From Chitinophagaceae bacterium (GTDB taxonomy: Bacteria > Bacteroidota > Bacteroidia > Chitinophagales > Chitinophagaceae): DNA of 64,000 nt. Location: assembly GCA_016702745.1 (NCBI GenBank), contig JADJDJ010000001.1:558001-622000 (forward strand). Reading direction: 5' to 3'. Shown one piece after another: positions 53,773 through 63,953 of the stretch. Position 1 is the stretch's first letter. Each line of letters starts with the position of its first letter. The notes under the pieces are model-generated. The model did not search any database, was not told where the DNA came from, and was given only the letters and a program-made list of their open reading frames with translations. A program made the position numbers and the translations under genes.

Positions 53773-54726
53773 ATGACTGAAGAAAAGTTTATCATGTTCC
53801 GGAACCGGCTGACCAAGGTCTGCCGCCATCTCTCTAAACAGGGCCGCAGGCTGGGTATCAGCTGTTACCGGATCTATGATCATGATCTGCCTGAATTTCC
53901 GCTCCGGATTGAAATCTATGGCGACAAGGTTTATGTGGCGGAATACAAGCGGAGGCATGGACTGACTGATGAAGCCCATGATGAATGGATGGAGAAAAGC
54001 CTTGCCATTCTTACGGAAATCATCAGTATACCCCGCGACCATATCTTTTTGAAATTAAGGCAGAGAAAGCCGGGCAGACTGGGACAGTACCAGAAAGTAG
54101 ATGCCGCACAACATACGTTTCCGGTACAGGAAAACGGATTACAGTTCATTGTCAACCTGAGTGATTATCTCGATACCGGACTTTTTCTGGATCATCGGGT
54201 GACCCGGCAAATGGTCAGAGAACAGGCAAAGGGAAAGAGGGTACTCAATTTGTTTGCTTATACCGGTTCTTTTTCTGTGTATGCTGCCGCAGGTGGCGCA
54301 ACTGAAGTAATAACAGTTGATCTTTCCAATACCTATTTAAAATGGGCAGCTGAAAATATGACATTGAATGGATTTACTGACCCTGCAATATTTCGTTATG
54401 TTCAGGCCGATGTAAAACAATACTTGGGCACCCTGCCTTCCGGTTATTTTGATCTGATTGTGATGGACCCGCCCACGTTCAGCAACAGCCAACGGATGAA
54501 AGATGTACTGGATATACAAAGGGACCATGTGGGTTTAATCAATGAATGCATCCGTATCCTGAATAAGGGCGGCCAGCTTTATTTTAGCACCAACTACACC
54601 CGGTTCGTACTGGATAAAGAAAAAATTCATCGCGCTTCGGTAAAAGACATTACAAAAGCAACAACCGCCTTTGATTTTGAAGGAACCAGTACCCGTTACT
54701 GTTTCCTTTTTACTAAAGATGACTAA
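53773..54726 (+). CDS. SAM-dependent rRNA methyltransferase (RlmK/RlmI-like)
   Basis: 317 aa from the ATG at 53773 (MTEEKFIMFRNRLTKVCRHL). The Rossmann-fold SAM site is VLNLFAYTGSFSVYAAAGGA and the catalytic motif is DLIVMDPPTFSNS, as in the RlmK half of RlmKL and in RlmI, which methylate 23S rRNA. No separate THUMP domain is seen. The exact base modified is not readable. Divergent from the DnaQ/GIY-YIG gene, starts 91 bp apart. Confidence 0.85.
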   Translation: MTEEKFIMFRNRLTKVCRHLSKQGRRLGISCYRIYDHDLPEFPLRIEIYGDKVYVAEYKRRHGLTDEAHDEWMEKSLAILTEIISIPRDHIFLKLRQRKPGRLGQYQKVDAAQHTFPVQENGLQFIVNLSDYLDTGLFLDHRVTRQMVREQAKGKRVLNLFAYTGSFSVYAAAGGATEVITVDLSNTYLKWAAENMTLNGFTDPAIFRYVQADVKQYLGTLPSGYFDLIVMDPPTFSNSQRMKDVLDIQRDHVGLINECIRILNKGGQLYFSTNYTRFVLDKEKIHRASVKDITKATTAFDFEGTSTRYCFLFTKDD

Positions 54727-54738
54727 TATTCAATATCC

Positions 54739-54825
54739 CCCGCCTTCGCTTAGGCTACGGCGGGCAAGCCTGATATCTCAATATCCTAATATCCTAATAT
54801 CTCAATATCTTAATACCCAATTCCA
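54739..54825. repeat. CCCGCC palindrome followed by 9-bp atatcctaa repeats
   Basis: cccgcc-ttcgcttaggctac-ggcggg at 54739-54764, then about five imperfect atatcctaa/atatctcaa words. The second family is the inverted form of the ggatattga block at 11466-11500. Confidence 0.65.
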
Positions 54826-54847
54826 AATCCCAAATACCTCATCCACT

Positions 54848-57800
54848 TTGCAATTCCGCATCAAAATATATTTACTGATACTGACTACCTGTTTACTGTT
54901 TTCCGGTGTACAGGTTGATGGGCAGGTGTATCACAAAGCTAGAATACTCACGCAAAGAGACGGGCTCTCTGATAACCGGGTTACCTGTTTTTTAGAGGAT
55001 AGCCGAGGGTATATGTGGATCGGTACCCGGAACGGTTTGAACCGGTATGACGGACATGCTTTTCATATTTATAAACCCGGTGCGGGCAATTCGATCCGGA
55101 ATGAAGTCATCAATGACCTGGAGGAAGACAGCCGGGGAAGAATCTGGGTGGCTACAATGGAAGGCGTGAGTATCTATGATCCGGCGAGTAATCACTGGGA
55201 ATATATTTTGCCTAACCCGGACAGCATCACTTTGTCAATCCCCAATCCGATTGTCTGGAATATTGAAATCGATGAACAGGATATTGCCTGGATCGTTTGT
55301 GATGTATTTGATCTTACCGCCTATCATATCAGGGATCAGCGGTTTCAGTTTTATCATTGGAAAAAATTCAGCAATGAAGATCCCTATATCAGTGCCGTTG
55401 GTTATCATTCCATTCAACGGATTGTGAAAGCCAATGACCGGGAATACTGGCTGGCTACCACCCGGGGATTAGTGAAACTGGATATTGTTACCGGTAATTT
55501 CAGGTTACTGGGAGGGGGGTATAACGGGGATATAACGGATTTACAGTACGATTCAAAAGCAGGAAGGGTTTATCTCAGTAATGAAAAAAATGAGTTGTAC
55601 TGTTATGAGGAAAAAACCAACAGGTACCAATCCGTTTCAATCCTCAGGGAAGCTTATCCTTCCACCCGTTTTGATAACAGCGATGAGGAGGACAGATGGC
55701 TGGCTTCGAGGAGTGGATTGCTGAAAATAAGAAATAACCGAAACGATGCCTTACTGGAAGCCTATATTCCACAGTTAACAGGAGCACAGCTTCCCGGCAT
55801 TGTGAACAGAATTTATACCGATAAATTAAAGAACCGTTGGGTGGGAACCGATAACGGTTTTGCCATTTATAGCCGGTCCGGAAGGTCGTCCAGTTTTATT
55901 CCCCTTGTAGCAATTAATGAACCCCTTGGATATAATAATATGGGCGTGGCTTATTTTGACCGGATCAGTCAGCAGTATATTGTTTGTTCTGTAACTCCTG
56001 CCGGTGTTTACCTCGTCAACACCAATACTAAAAAAATCAAACTGATCAATACTGATGAAACCGGCACTCCTCTTCAGGGTTGTATGACGATCAAAAGAGA
56101 TCATGCAGACAGCCTGTGGTTATTAACCGTGAATGGTATTTACCGTTTCCACAGAGGGAAGGGTACATTCAGTTTATTACAGGGGTCATGGGAAAAGGAT
56201 GAAGTTGTGTACAGGGATATGTATCAGGATATCAATGGCATTTACTGGATTGCTACCCTTCATAAGGGCCTGCTGCTGTTTGATCCCGGTAAAAACCGTT
56301 TTTTTCTGCCTGAGGATACACTCATTAATCACCTGAGCACCGTAACAGGATTTGCTTATGACAAGGGGAGTGGCAATCTGGTTATCGCTACTTATGGGGA
56401 AGGTGTTTTTGTACATCATTTGCAGACCGGCAAAACAAACTCCTATTATCCTGCAAACAATGCACCAGCTTATACGAATATTTTGATGATCAATTCGGTG
56501 GCAAAAGATGCAAAGGATAATATCTGGCTGGCATCTTTGTCAGGCGGCGTATTCCGGTATCATCCGGGAATGCCTTTTGAGAAAACCTTTGAGCAGTTTG
56601 ATATGAAAAAGGGATTGCCGAATAATCATGTCATTTCTCTTTGCAGTAACCAGGACTCTGTGCTTTGGCTGATGTCTGGTAATGGGATTGCCGCCATCAG
56701 TATGCAAGGTAAAAATCTTTACCAGTTTTCGGGAGCAGAGGCCTTCGATTTTCCAGCTTATGGCTCCGATCCCAGGTTTCCCCATCCAATCAGTTATCAT
56801 GCTGAAAAAAGAGAATTGATACTGGCAGTTGCCGGAGGGCTGATCCGTTACCGGGAATCAGCCAGTGACAGTATTCCCTCTTTCCCGCTGAAGCTGAGTG
56901 CTGTTCAGATAAACGGACTACAAGTCCCTTTTCCACAGGAGAAAAAGTATAAAGCATTTAAAATTAAATTCAGGAATAATGCCCTGGTATTTGAATTTGC
57001 AGGACTTTATTACGGACCGGCTCCTGTTAAGTATGAGTATAAGCTGCAGGGTTATGATCCAGAATGGAATGCCAATGATGGCAGCTTTCGTGTCAGTTAC
57101 AGGAATCTGCCGGCAGGAAAGTATCGCTTTGAGGTAAGAGCTATTGACCGGTATGGAAAAGAAATCACCAGGTCAGAAAGTATTTTGATCCGTATTGTTC
57201 CCCCCGTTTGGCAACAATGGTGGTTTATTTGTCTCGCAGCCTTGCTGGTTATCTTTTCTGTGGCACAGGTGATCCGGTCACTGCGCCGGAAACTGGAAGC
57301 CGAACAAATTGTGAATGCATTTGCAACTTCACTGTATGGACAAAACAGTACCGAAGATGTTTTCTGGGATATTGCAAAGAACTGTATCAGTAAAATCGGA
57401 TTTGCCGATTGTGTGGTTTATCAGTTGGATGAAAAAAGAAAAGTGCTATTGCAAAAAGCAGCGTTTGGACCCAAGAACCCGCAGCGAAGAGAAATAGCCA
57501 ATATCATTGAAATTCCGCTGGGGAGTGGTATCGTAGGCGCCGTGGCTGCTACCGGAAAGGCCCTGATGGTGAACAACACAAACAGAGACAAACGGTATAT
57601 TGTAGATGATGAAAGAAGGGCTTCGGAGCTGGCGGTACCGGTAGTGGTGGATCATAAGATTTTTGCCGTCATCGATTCAGAACATCCAAAGAAGGGCTTC
57701 TTTACCCGCTTTCACCTGCGGGTCATGAAAAGAGTTGCATTTATCTGTGCGGAAAGACTTTCCAGACTGCTGACCGAAGAAAGACTCCGTTCAAAGATTG

Positions 57801-58380
57801 CCAGGGATCTCCATGATGAAATGGGCTCTACACTAACGAGTATCAATATCATCAGTAAGGTAGCCATGGAGGGAAAAACAGATCAGGAAAAAGGAAAGCC
57901 TATTTCCAGAAGATCAAAGACCATTCCGGTCGCATGATGGAAAGTATGAGTGATATGGTATGGGCCATCAACCCGATTAACGATAGCCTGGGGAGGGTTT
58001 TACTCAGGATGAAAGAATTTGCAGCCGAGATACTGGAACCGGCAAAGATCAATTATCATTTCGATCACAATGAACTGGAACTGGGTTTAGCGCTGAACCC
58101 GGAACAAAGAAAAAATATTTACCTGGTTTTTAAAGAAGCATTGAGCAATGTGGCCAAGTATAGTGCAGCTTCCGATGTACAAATTTTTATGCAGGTTCAT
58201 GCTGCCCTTTTTACCATGGTTATTGCAGATAATGGAATTGGATTTAATGTGGCTGATGAGAACTCCGGAAACGGATTAAGAAATATGACAATACGAGCAA
58301 CGGAAATGGGTGGAACGGTACTGCTGGAAACCCGACCGGGTATGGGAACAAAGCTCACCCTTCAATTGCCTGTCACATGA
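54848..58380 (+). CDS. Hybrid-propeller sensor histidine kinase (HisKA_3 type), frame broken at about 57896
   Basis: About 1177 aa when the two frames (to 57937 and from 57934) are joined. A TTG at 54848 gives a signal peptide (IKIYLLILTTCLLFSGVQVD). Then come a ligand-binding propeller with Reg_prop words (GYMWIGTRNGLNRYDG, RIWVATMEGVSIYD), a Y_Y_Y domain (about 703-781), a membrane helix (about 786-808), GAF (about 820-975), the phospho-acceptor His989 in RDLHDEMGST and HATPase (NVAKYS, DNGIGFN). One missing A near 57895-57897 restores KAYFQKIKDHSGRMMES. It senses a periplasmic cue and signals to the following response regulator. Confidence 0.85.
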
Positions 58381-58449
58381 TTGTGGTATCTTTTGTTCAA
58401 AAAATTAAACATAAGTTGTGGTACAACCACCAGGAAAAGGACTGATAGT

Positions 58450-59088
58450 ATGCCTGTTAAAATAGTGATCTACGAAGACAATGCGAACCTGCGGGAAAGC
58501 CTGAAAAGCCTTCTGTCGCTGACGGATGCTTATGAAGTAGCAGCCAGTTTCCCAGACTGTTCCGATATCGTGAACCAGGTAAGAAGCATAAAGCCCGGCG
58601 TTTTATTAATGGATATTGATATGCCCGGTATCAATGGTATTGAAGCCGTGAAAAAAGTGCGTGAGTTTGATAAAGAAGTACAGATTATCATGCTCACGGT
58701 TTTTGACGATAATACCCATGTATTTGAAGCCATCTATGCAGGCGCCAATGGCTACCTGCTCAAGAAATATGTATCTGACAAGTTGCTCTCTGCCATCAGC
58801 GAAGTGCTCGAAGGCGGTGCACCCATGAGTCCTTCTATTGCCCGGATGATCATCGGAAACCTGCATCAGCCTGTTCAGCAAGTGCCTGAAAATAATTACC
58901 AGCTTACCGCCCGGGAAAAGGAAACCCTCCAACTGCTTTCCCAGGGTAACAGTTTCAAAATGATTGCTGCCGAACTGGGCATCAGTATTGATACCGTTCG
59001 TACGCATATCAAGCGCATCTATGACAAACTGCATGTGCGCTCACAGATAGAAGCGGTGAGTAAGGCCATCAATGAGAAACTGGTTTGA
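58450..59088 (+). CDS. LuxR/NarL-family response regulator
   Basis: 212 aa from the ATG at 58450 (MPVKIVIYEDNANLRESLKS). Receiver domain with acidic pocket E9-D10 and phospho-acceptor Asp55 in LLMDIDMPG, and Lys in YLLKK. C-terminal LuxR helix-turn-helix (LTAREKETLQLLSQGNSFKM, then DTVRTHIKRIYDKLHV). It follows the histidine kinase by 69 bp and is its natural partner. Its targets are unknown; the cytolysin-like gene 237 bp downstream is a candidate by position only. Confidence 0.92.
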   Translation: MPVKIVIYEDNANLRESLKSLLSLTDAYEVAASFPDCSDIVNQVRSIKPGVLLMDIDMPGINGIEAVKKVREFDKEVQIIMLTVFDDNTHVFEAIYAGANGYLLKKYVSDKLLSAISEVLEGGAPMSPSIARMIIGNLHQPVQQVPENNYQLTAREKETLQLLSQGNSFKMIAAELGISIDTVRTHIKRIYDKLHVRSQIEAVSKAINEKLV

Positions 59089-59295
59089 GCTCCTCCTTCA
59101 GCATTCCCTTGTTTTACATTTTTGAATTGCCTGTTTAGGGTATTGGGTTTTAACTCCCTTGCATCATATACCACATTCAGGTGACACATGATCGCGGTAT
59201 TGCCGGGTAAGTTGATTTATTTCAATTTTATAAGGTGGAGTTCCGGGGTATCCTTATCTCCGGTATAAAATGAATAGCAGTACAGTGTCTGTAAT

Positions 59296-59303
59296 TACGT
59301 TTG
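59296..59303 (+). promoter_or_regulatory. -7 promoter box for the cytolysin-like gene
   Basis: TACGTTTG matches TAnnTTTG, 22 bp before the ATG at 59326. No clear -33 TTTG is present, which may mean an activator is used. Confidence 0.5.
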
Positions 59304-59325
59304 CACACCAATTTAAATCAACAAT

Positions 59326-60950
59326 ATGAAAAATGTCCCCCTGTTTATCCTGTGTATCCTGTGTAAATTGTCGGCCATGGCGCAGCCGATGATAAAGACT
59401 GTTTCTGTGAACAATTCTTCGAAGCTCTTCAAGAAAGTGGCCATCAACAAAACTTCCTATAAGTATGAATCCGGTAATGGAAATGTTACCGTCAGTTTTG
59501 TAGCCGGCCAGCCGGCTAAAGATGATGTTGTGGCCAGTTCAACACCTGTGAATGCTGCAATGTGTCTGACCAAAGAGGAAGTGAAAGGGCAAAAAGTGGA
59601 AAACGAACTGATCATCGCTGATGGTTCAAAAGCATCACAAATACTGCCGGGTGCCGTTATTGATGCGGATATACTGCTGAAAAGCGGAGAATTTGTGTTC
59701 ATGAAGATGAATAAAAGAAAAATATTTCACTCAGCACATCTTCTAATCTGGCCAAAGTAACCAGTGCTTCTGTACGGGCAATGGATGGTAATAATATTGA
59801 AGAGGAACTCCGGTCCAAAGTGCATTCCCTTAAAAGACCTTCTAACCTGAACGGGATGCCGAATATTAAGTCCACTTCACAGGCTACCATGTCCACACTG
59901 GAAGAAAAAATGAGCCTCGATATCGGTGCTTCTGCTTTTTATATGGGGGTATCAGTAAGTGATAATTTCAGTTTCTCTTCTGAAAAATACCGATACATGT
60001 ATCTGTACGAGTTTGAGCAGGAGTGTCTGGCTGTAATTGCCAACGGGATCACTTCTCCTGCAGATATCTTTACAGAAGAAACGCCGATGAATAAAGACTG
60101 GTTGTATATCCGGGAAGTGAAATACGGTCGTCGTTTATATGTGCTCATTGAAAGTGAGTATGATCTGGAGAAATATTCCAACGAATTAAACGGGAGCCTG
60201 AACTGGGGCGTGGTGTCTGCCGCCTATAATCAGAAAAATACCGGAGAATCACTTTCAAGCAAAACAAATATCAGGATCATCACGCAGGGTGGACAACCCG
60301 TGGCACTGACGGATGAGAAAAAATTGCAGCCAACACTGGATAAGTATTTTGCGGCTGATTTCAGTGATATCGATATTGTCCCGCTTTCCTACAAGGTTAC
60401 GTACATGAATGGTGAACCGGTTTCGGTGACTTCCAAGGCCTTCCTGAATGGAAATAACTGTCTGGATAAATCCAAAGTAAGAGTAAGGGTTAAGAGTATT
60501 GAAGTTAAATCAGCGGATGACGGTGGAACCAATGAACAATTATATGGTTCTGCACTGATTTATTTCTATAATAAAGAAGGAAAAAAAGTTGGGGTTGATG
60601 GGAAGACAGCAATACCCGAGGTGCCGGGAACCAATATTTTTTCAGCAGCAATCTCTTATGCTAAAGAAGCCGCACCGCTGATACTGGGTACCAACGGGCC
60701 TAAAGAGTTTGGGGTCAATGAGCAGGGCAAATACGTGGATCTGAATATTTCCAATCTCGATATGGTGATTGAGGTAAAGCCTACTATGAAAGAGAAAGAT
60801 GATTTTGGAGACGATACTTTTATCACCGACAATAAATTGAAAAGAAGTATCAGGAAAATGCTGATCGAAGGTTCTACCATTCAGGTCTTCGAATTCAGGC
60901 ACGACAATTCTAAAGTATTACTGACGGTGGAGGTGACACCGTTGTATTAG
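59326..60950 (+). CDS. Cholesterol-dependent-cytolysin-like protein (thiol-activated cytolysin family), frame broken at about 59720
   Basis: About 541 aa when joined. Signal peptide (VPLFILCILCKLSAMA then QP). Family features: ILPGAVIDADILLKSGEFVF in the N-terminal part, VKYGRRLYVLIES matching the VAYGRQVYLKL strand of known members, and IRIITQGGQPVAL followed by VPLSYKVTYMNGEPVSVTS at the domain 3/4 boundary. The cholesterol-binding undecapeptide near the C-terminus of classical toxins is not visible, so it fits the CDC-like group known in Bacteroidota. One missing A in the run 59718-59722 restores KRKNISLSTSSNL. Predicted secreted pore-former; target not readable. Confidence 0.8.
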
Positions 60951-60993
60951 ATACCAGCTAATAGCTGTATAAGTTTTAGAGGATATAAATAAG

Positions 60994-61023
60994 AAACCCT
61001 TTTCAGTTTGCTGAAAAGGGTTT
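60994..61023. terminator. Bidirectional terminator between the cytolysin-like gene and mdh
   Basis: Perfect 13-pair stem aaacccttttcag / ctgaaaagggttt, loop tttg, usable on both strands between convergent genes. Confidence 0.85.
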
Positions 61024-61042
61024 CCTTTAAAATATGTAAGTG

Positions 61043-61972
61043 TTATAAAGTCTTCAACACATCATTCATACTTCTCACCGCATCCGCACTTTTATTAAAG
61101 GCAGCCTGCTCGGTTTCATTTAACTGGAAGTCAAGGATTTTCTCCCATCCGTTTTTTCCAATGATCACCGGTACACCGAGACAGATATCTTTCTGACCAT
61201 ATTCACCATCCAAAGCCACACAACAGGTAAAGAGTTTCTTTTCATCCCGCAGGATAGATTCAACCAACGCAGCTCCGGCTGCTCCCGGTGCATACCAGGC
61301 AGAGGTACCAATCAGTGCAGTTAAAGTAGCACCACCTACCATCGTGTCTTTTACAATTTTCTCCTGCTGCTCAGCACTCAGGAAATTGGTAACAGGGGTG
61401 CTGTTCCAGGTTGCCAGACGGATCAGCGGAATCATGGTAGTATCTCCATGTCCACCTACCACAACGGCATTCAGGTCAGCCGGACTGCAACCCAGGTGCT
61501 GGCTCAGCTGGTATTTAAAGCGGCTGCTGTCGAGGGTACCACCCATACCGATGATGCGGTGCTTGGGTAAACCGGTTGACTGCATAGCGAGATAAGTCAT
61601 CGTATCCATCGGATTACTGATCACAATGATGATGGCATTGGGAGAATGCTTCAGGATATTCTCACAAACACCTTTAACGATACCGGCATTCACACCAATC
61701 AGTTCTTCACGGGTCATACCCGGTTTACGGGGTAAGCCCGAAGTAATCACCACTACATCACTGTTCGCGGTTTTGCTGTAGTCATTGGTGCTACCGGTAA
61801 TCTTGGTATCGAAGCCAAGCAGGGTAGCGGTCTGCATCATATCCTGGGCCTTGCCTTCTGCAATACCTTCTTTGATATCGAGTAAAACCAGTTCATTGCA
61901 TAATTCCTTACGGGCGATATTATCGGCACAGGTGGCTCCAACGGCACCGGCACCTACTACAGTTACTTTCAT
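61043..61972 (-). CDS. mdh: Malate dehydrogenase
   Basis: 309 aa. NAD site VVGAGAVGATCAD, substrate motif GLPRKPGMTR (Arg82, Arg88), Arg151 and catalytic His175 in VGGHGDTTM. The Arg82 signature separates it from lactate dehydrogenase. Reversible malate/oxaloacetate step of the TCA cycle. It ends at the bidirectional terminator. Confidence 0.95.
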   Translation of the reverse strand: MKVTVVGAGAVGATCADNIARKELCNELVLLDIKEGIAEGKAQDMMQTATLLGFDTKITGSTNDYSKTANSDVVVITSGLPRKPGMTREELIGVNAGIVKGVCENILKHSPNAIIIVISNPMDTMTYLAMQSTGLPKHRIIGMGGTLDSSRFKYQLSQHLGCSPADLNAVVVGGHGDTTMIPLIRLATWNSTPVTNFLSAEQQEKIVKDTMVGGATLTALIGTSAWYAPGAAGAALVESILRDEKKLFTCCVALDGEYGQKDICLGVPVIIGKNGWEKILDFQLNETEQAAFNKSADAVRSMNDVLKTL

Positions 61973-62070
61973 GGAAATTTTTATTTATGAGTGAGGTAAA
62001 TAATTTCAGGATCGTCAGCCCCCGCATTTCAACAGCTAAGGCGCTGCAAAGTTAAGGGTTGACGGCAGGA

Positions 62071-62567
62071 TTACTTACCCAGTTCTGTCAGTGTTTTCTC
62101 CACCGTCATGGATCCGGAAAAAACAGAGATCAGTTCCAGCTTTTTATTATAAAAAGCATGGAAGGGCAGGTTATGGATATCGAAATAAACCGGGAGGAAA
62201 AATCCGGTGTCCCGCCCTACCGTGATATTATCGAAGGAACTGAGATTGTATTTTGCAATAAAACCCCGCATATCTTCCAATGGGGCCGTGGTGGCCATCA
62301 CAATATGAACCCCTTTATACCGGCTGATCTGGGCGGTCACTTCGGTGGTTTCATGCTGGCAATGTTCACATTTTGGGTTGAAAAGCAGGAGCATTACGGG
62401 CTTTTTCCGGGGCAGGTCATCCTTGGCATACCAGCTCAGGCTATCGGCCATCAGGAGTTTAACCGGGGGATATACCGGGTATTTTTTATAGGGTGCTTCC
62501 TGGCCTTCCTGACACAAAGCAACCAGGAGGACATTGACAGAAACAGTGAAAAGATGAATCGTTGCAT
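62071..62567 (-). CDS. Thioredoxin-like (TlpA/redoxin) exported protein, frame probably broken at about 62517
   Basis: The main frame starts at 62517 and holds LFNPKCEHCQHETTEV, a CXXC-type active site in a thioredoxin fold, and FHAFYNKKLE with the cis-proline region altered. A clean signal peptide, MQRFIFSLFLSMSSWLL, starts at the ATG 62567 in the neighbouring frame. One extra T in the coding strand near 62516-62518 would join them. Predicted periplasmic thiol redox protein or lipoprotein. Without that correction the gene would start at TTG without a signal. Confidence 0.65.
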
Positions 62568-62637
62568 AGTCAAAGAAACTGATTTTTAAGCAGACTGCTT
62601 TATGCCTGAAAGGGTTGTGTCGTATTTATCAGAATAC

Positions 62638-62668
62638 TTTGCCGGGACAGCGGCCAGGCTTATCTTTG
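62638..62668 (+). promoter_or_regulatory. Promoter of efp
   Basis: TTTG at 62638-62641 and TATCTTTG at 62661-62668 with a 19-bp spacer, a full match to the Bacteroidota consensus. The ATG follows at 62723. Confidence 0.8.
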
Positions 62669-62722
62669 CGGCCTCAAAATAATTGAACAAACAGCCTGCA
62701 CCTGCGGCAAAATATTTTTAAA

Positions 62723-63288
62723 ATGGCAAATACATCAGACATCAGCCGGGGATTGATCCTGAACCTCGAAGGAAGCCTTTATACGGTTGTGGAATTCGGC
62801 GAAAATAAAACCGCCCGGGCCGCAGCTAAAGTATGGGCAAAGCTGAAAGGAGTGGATAATAACAGGAGTATTGAAAAAACCTGGAACTCAGGGGATACTA
62901 TTTTCCCGGTAAGGGTGGAAAGACGTTATTACCAGTTCCTGTATAAGGACGATAGCGGTTATAATTTCATGGATAATGAAACCTTTGAACAGGTGGCCCT
63001 GCAGGAAGGAACCATTGATGCCCCCAGTACCTGAAAGAAGGACAGGAGGTTGGAGTATTGATCAATACCGAAAATGATCAGATACTGGGCGCCGAACTGC
63101 CTGATAAAATAGTATTACAGGTTACCTACACTGAACCCGGACTGAAAGGAGATACGGCTACCCGTACCCTGAAGCCAGCTACCCTGGAAACCGGTGCCAC
63201 CCTGGGCGTTCCACTTTTTGTAAATGAAGGAGAGCTGATCCGGATTAACACCAAGACCGGAGAGTATGTGGAAAGAGTAAAAGAATAA
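62723..63288 (+). CDS. efp: Elongation factor P, frame broken at about 63023
   Basis: 188 aa when joined. The first frame carries the KOW-like N-terminal domain (SDISRGLILNLEGSLYTVVE, with GENKTARAAAKVWAKLKG) and the OB fold up to ALQEGTIDAP. The second begins LINTENDQILGAELPDKIVL and ends TKTGEYVERVKE. One missing C in the run at 63021-63025 restores DAPQYLKEGQEVGVLINTE. EF-P eases peptide bonds at polyproline stretches. The gene is normally followed by accB, as here. Confidence 0.92.
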
Positions 63289-63304
63289 AATTGTACCTTT
63301 GTAA

Positions 63305-63346
63305 AAAATGGCCCAAAATCACCCGGTTTTGGGCCATTTTTGTTTG
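63305..63346. terminator. Terminator after efp
   Basis: Perfect 14-pair stem aaaatggcccaaaa / ttttgggccatttt, with T-rich tail. Confidence 0.8.
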
Positions 63347-63470
63347 ATTTTTGGTCATTTTTGGGCAAAATCGCTTAAAATCCTTCCATTTCTCGTTTTG
63401 ATTTCACTACCTTAGCCGCCACTTTACAAGCACAGATCATATAACCCAAACACCTGCTAAATTGAAAAAC

Positions 63471-63953
63471 ATGGACTTTAAGCAAATACAGGAATTGATC
63501 AAAATGGTCAATAAGTCAAATATTGGCGAGCTTTCTATTGAGCAAAAAGATTTTAAAGTTACCATCAAACAGAAAGAAGAACATGTAACCCATGTGGTTT
63601 CAGCAGCACCTGCTCATGCAGCTCCGGTTGTAGCAGCAGCTCCTGCACCGATAGCAGCAGCTCCGGCGGCAGCTGATTCGGCCAAGACGGCCCCGGCAGC
63701 AGCTCCTTCAAATACGATTACAATCAAGAGCCCGATGATCGGTACTTTTTACAGGAAGGCTTCTCCGGATAAACCAAACCTGGTTGATGTAGGTAGTGAA
63801 GTATCAGCCGGTACCGTGGTATGTATTATCGAAGCCATGAAGCTGTTCAACGAAATTGAAAGTGAGGTAAAAGGAAAGATCGTGAAGGTACTCGTGGATG
63901 ATGCATCCCCGGTAGAATACGACCAGCCTTTATTCCTGGTAGAACCAGCGTAA
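63471..63953 (+). CDS. accB: Biotin carboxyl carrier protein of acetyl-CoA carboxylase
   Basis: 160 aa from the ATG at 63471 (MDFKQIQELIKMVNKSNIGE). Helical N-terminus, Ala/Pro-rich linker (about residues 45-80), and biotinyl domain with SPMIGTFYRKASPDKP and the biotin-accepting Lys124 in EAMKLFNEIE. It carries CO2 between AccC and AccA/AccD. accC usually follows; the window ends first. Confidence 0.94.
   Translation: MDFKQIQELIKMVNKSNIGELSIEQKDFKVTIKQKEEHVTHVVSAAPAHAAPVVAAAPAPIAAAPAAADSAKTAPAAAPSNTITIKSPMIGTFYRKASPDKPNLVDVGSEVSAGTVVCIIEAMKLFNEIESEVKGKIVKVLVDDASPVEYDQPLFLVEPA

Noticed and set aside
53683..54042. N-terminal extension of the DnaQ/GIY-YIG protein
   Set aside because: It is antisense to the methyltransferase gene and precedes the DIETTG start of the exonuclease domain.
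54671..54847. Upstream start for the histidine kinase
   Set aside because: The extension overlaps the methyltransferase end and runs through a palindrome and atatcctaa repeats; the TTG at 54848 gives a clean signal peptide.
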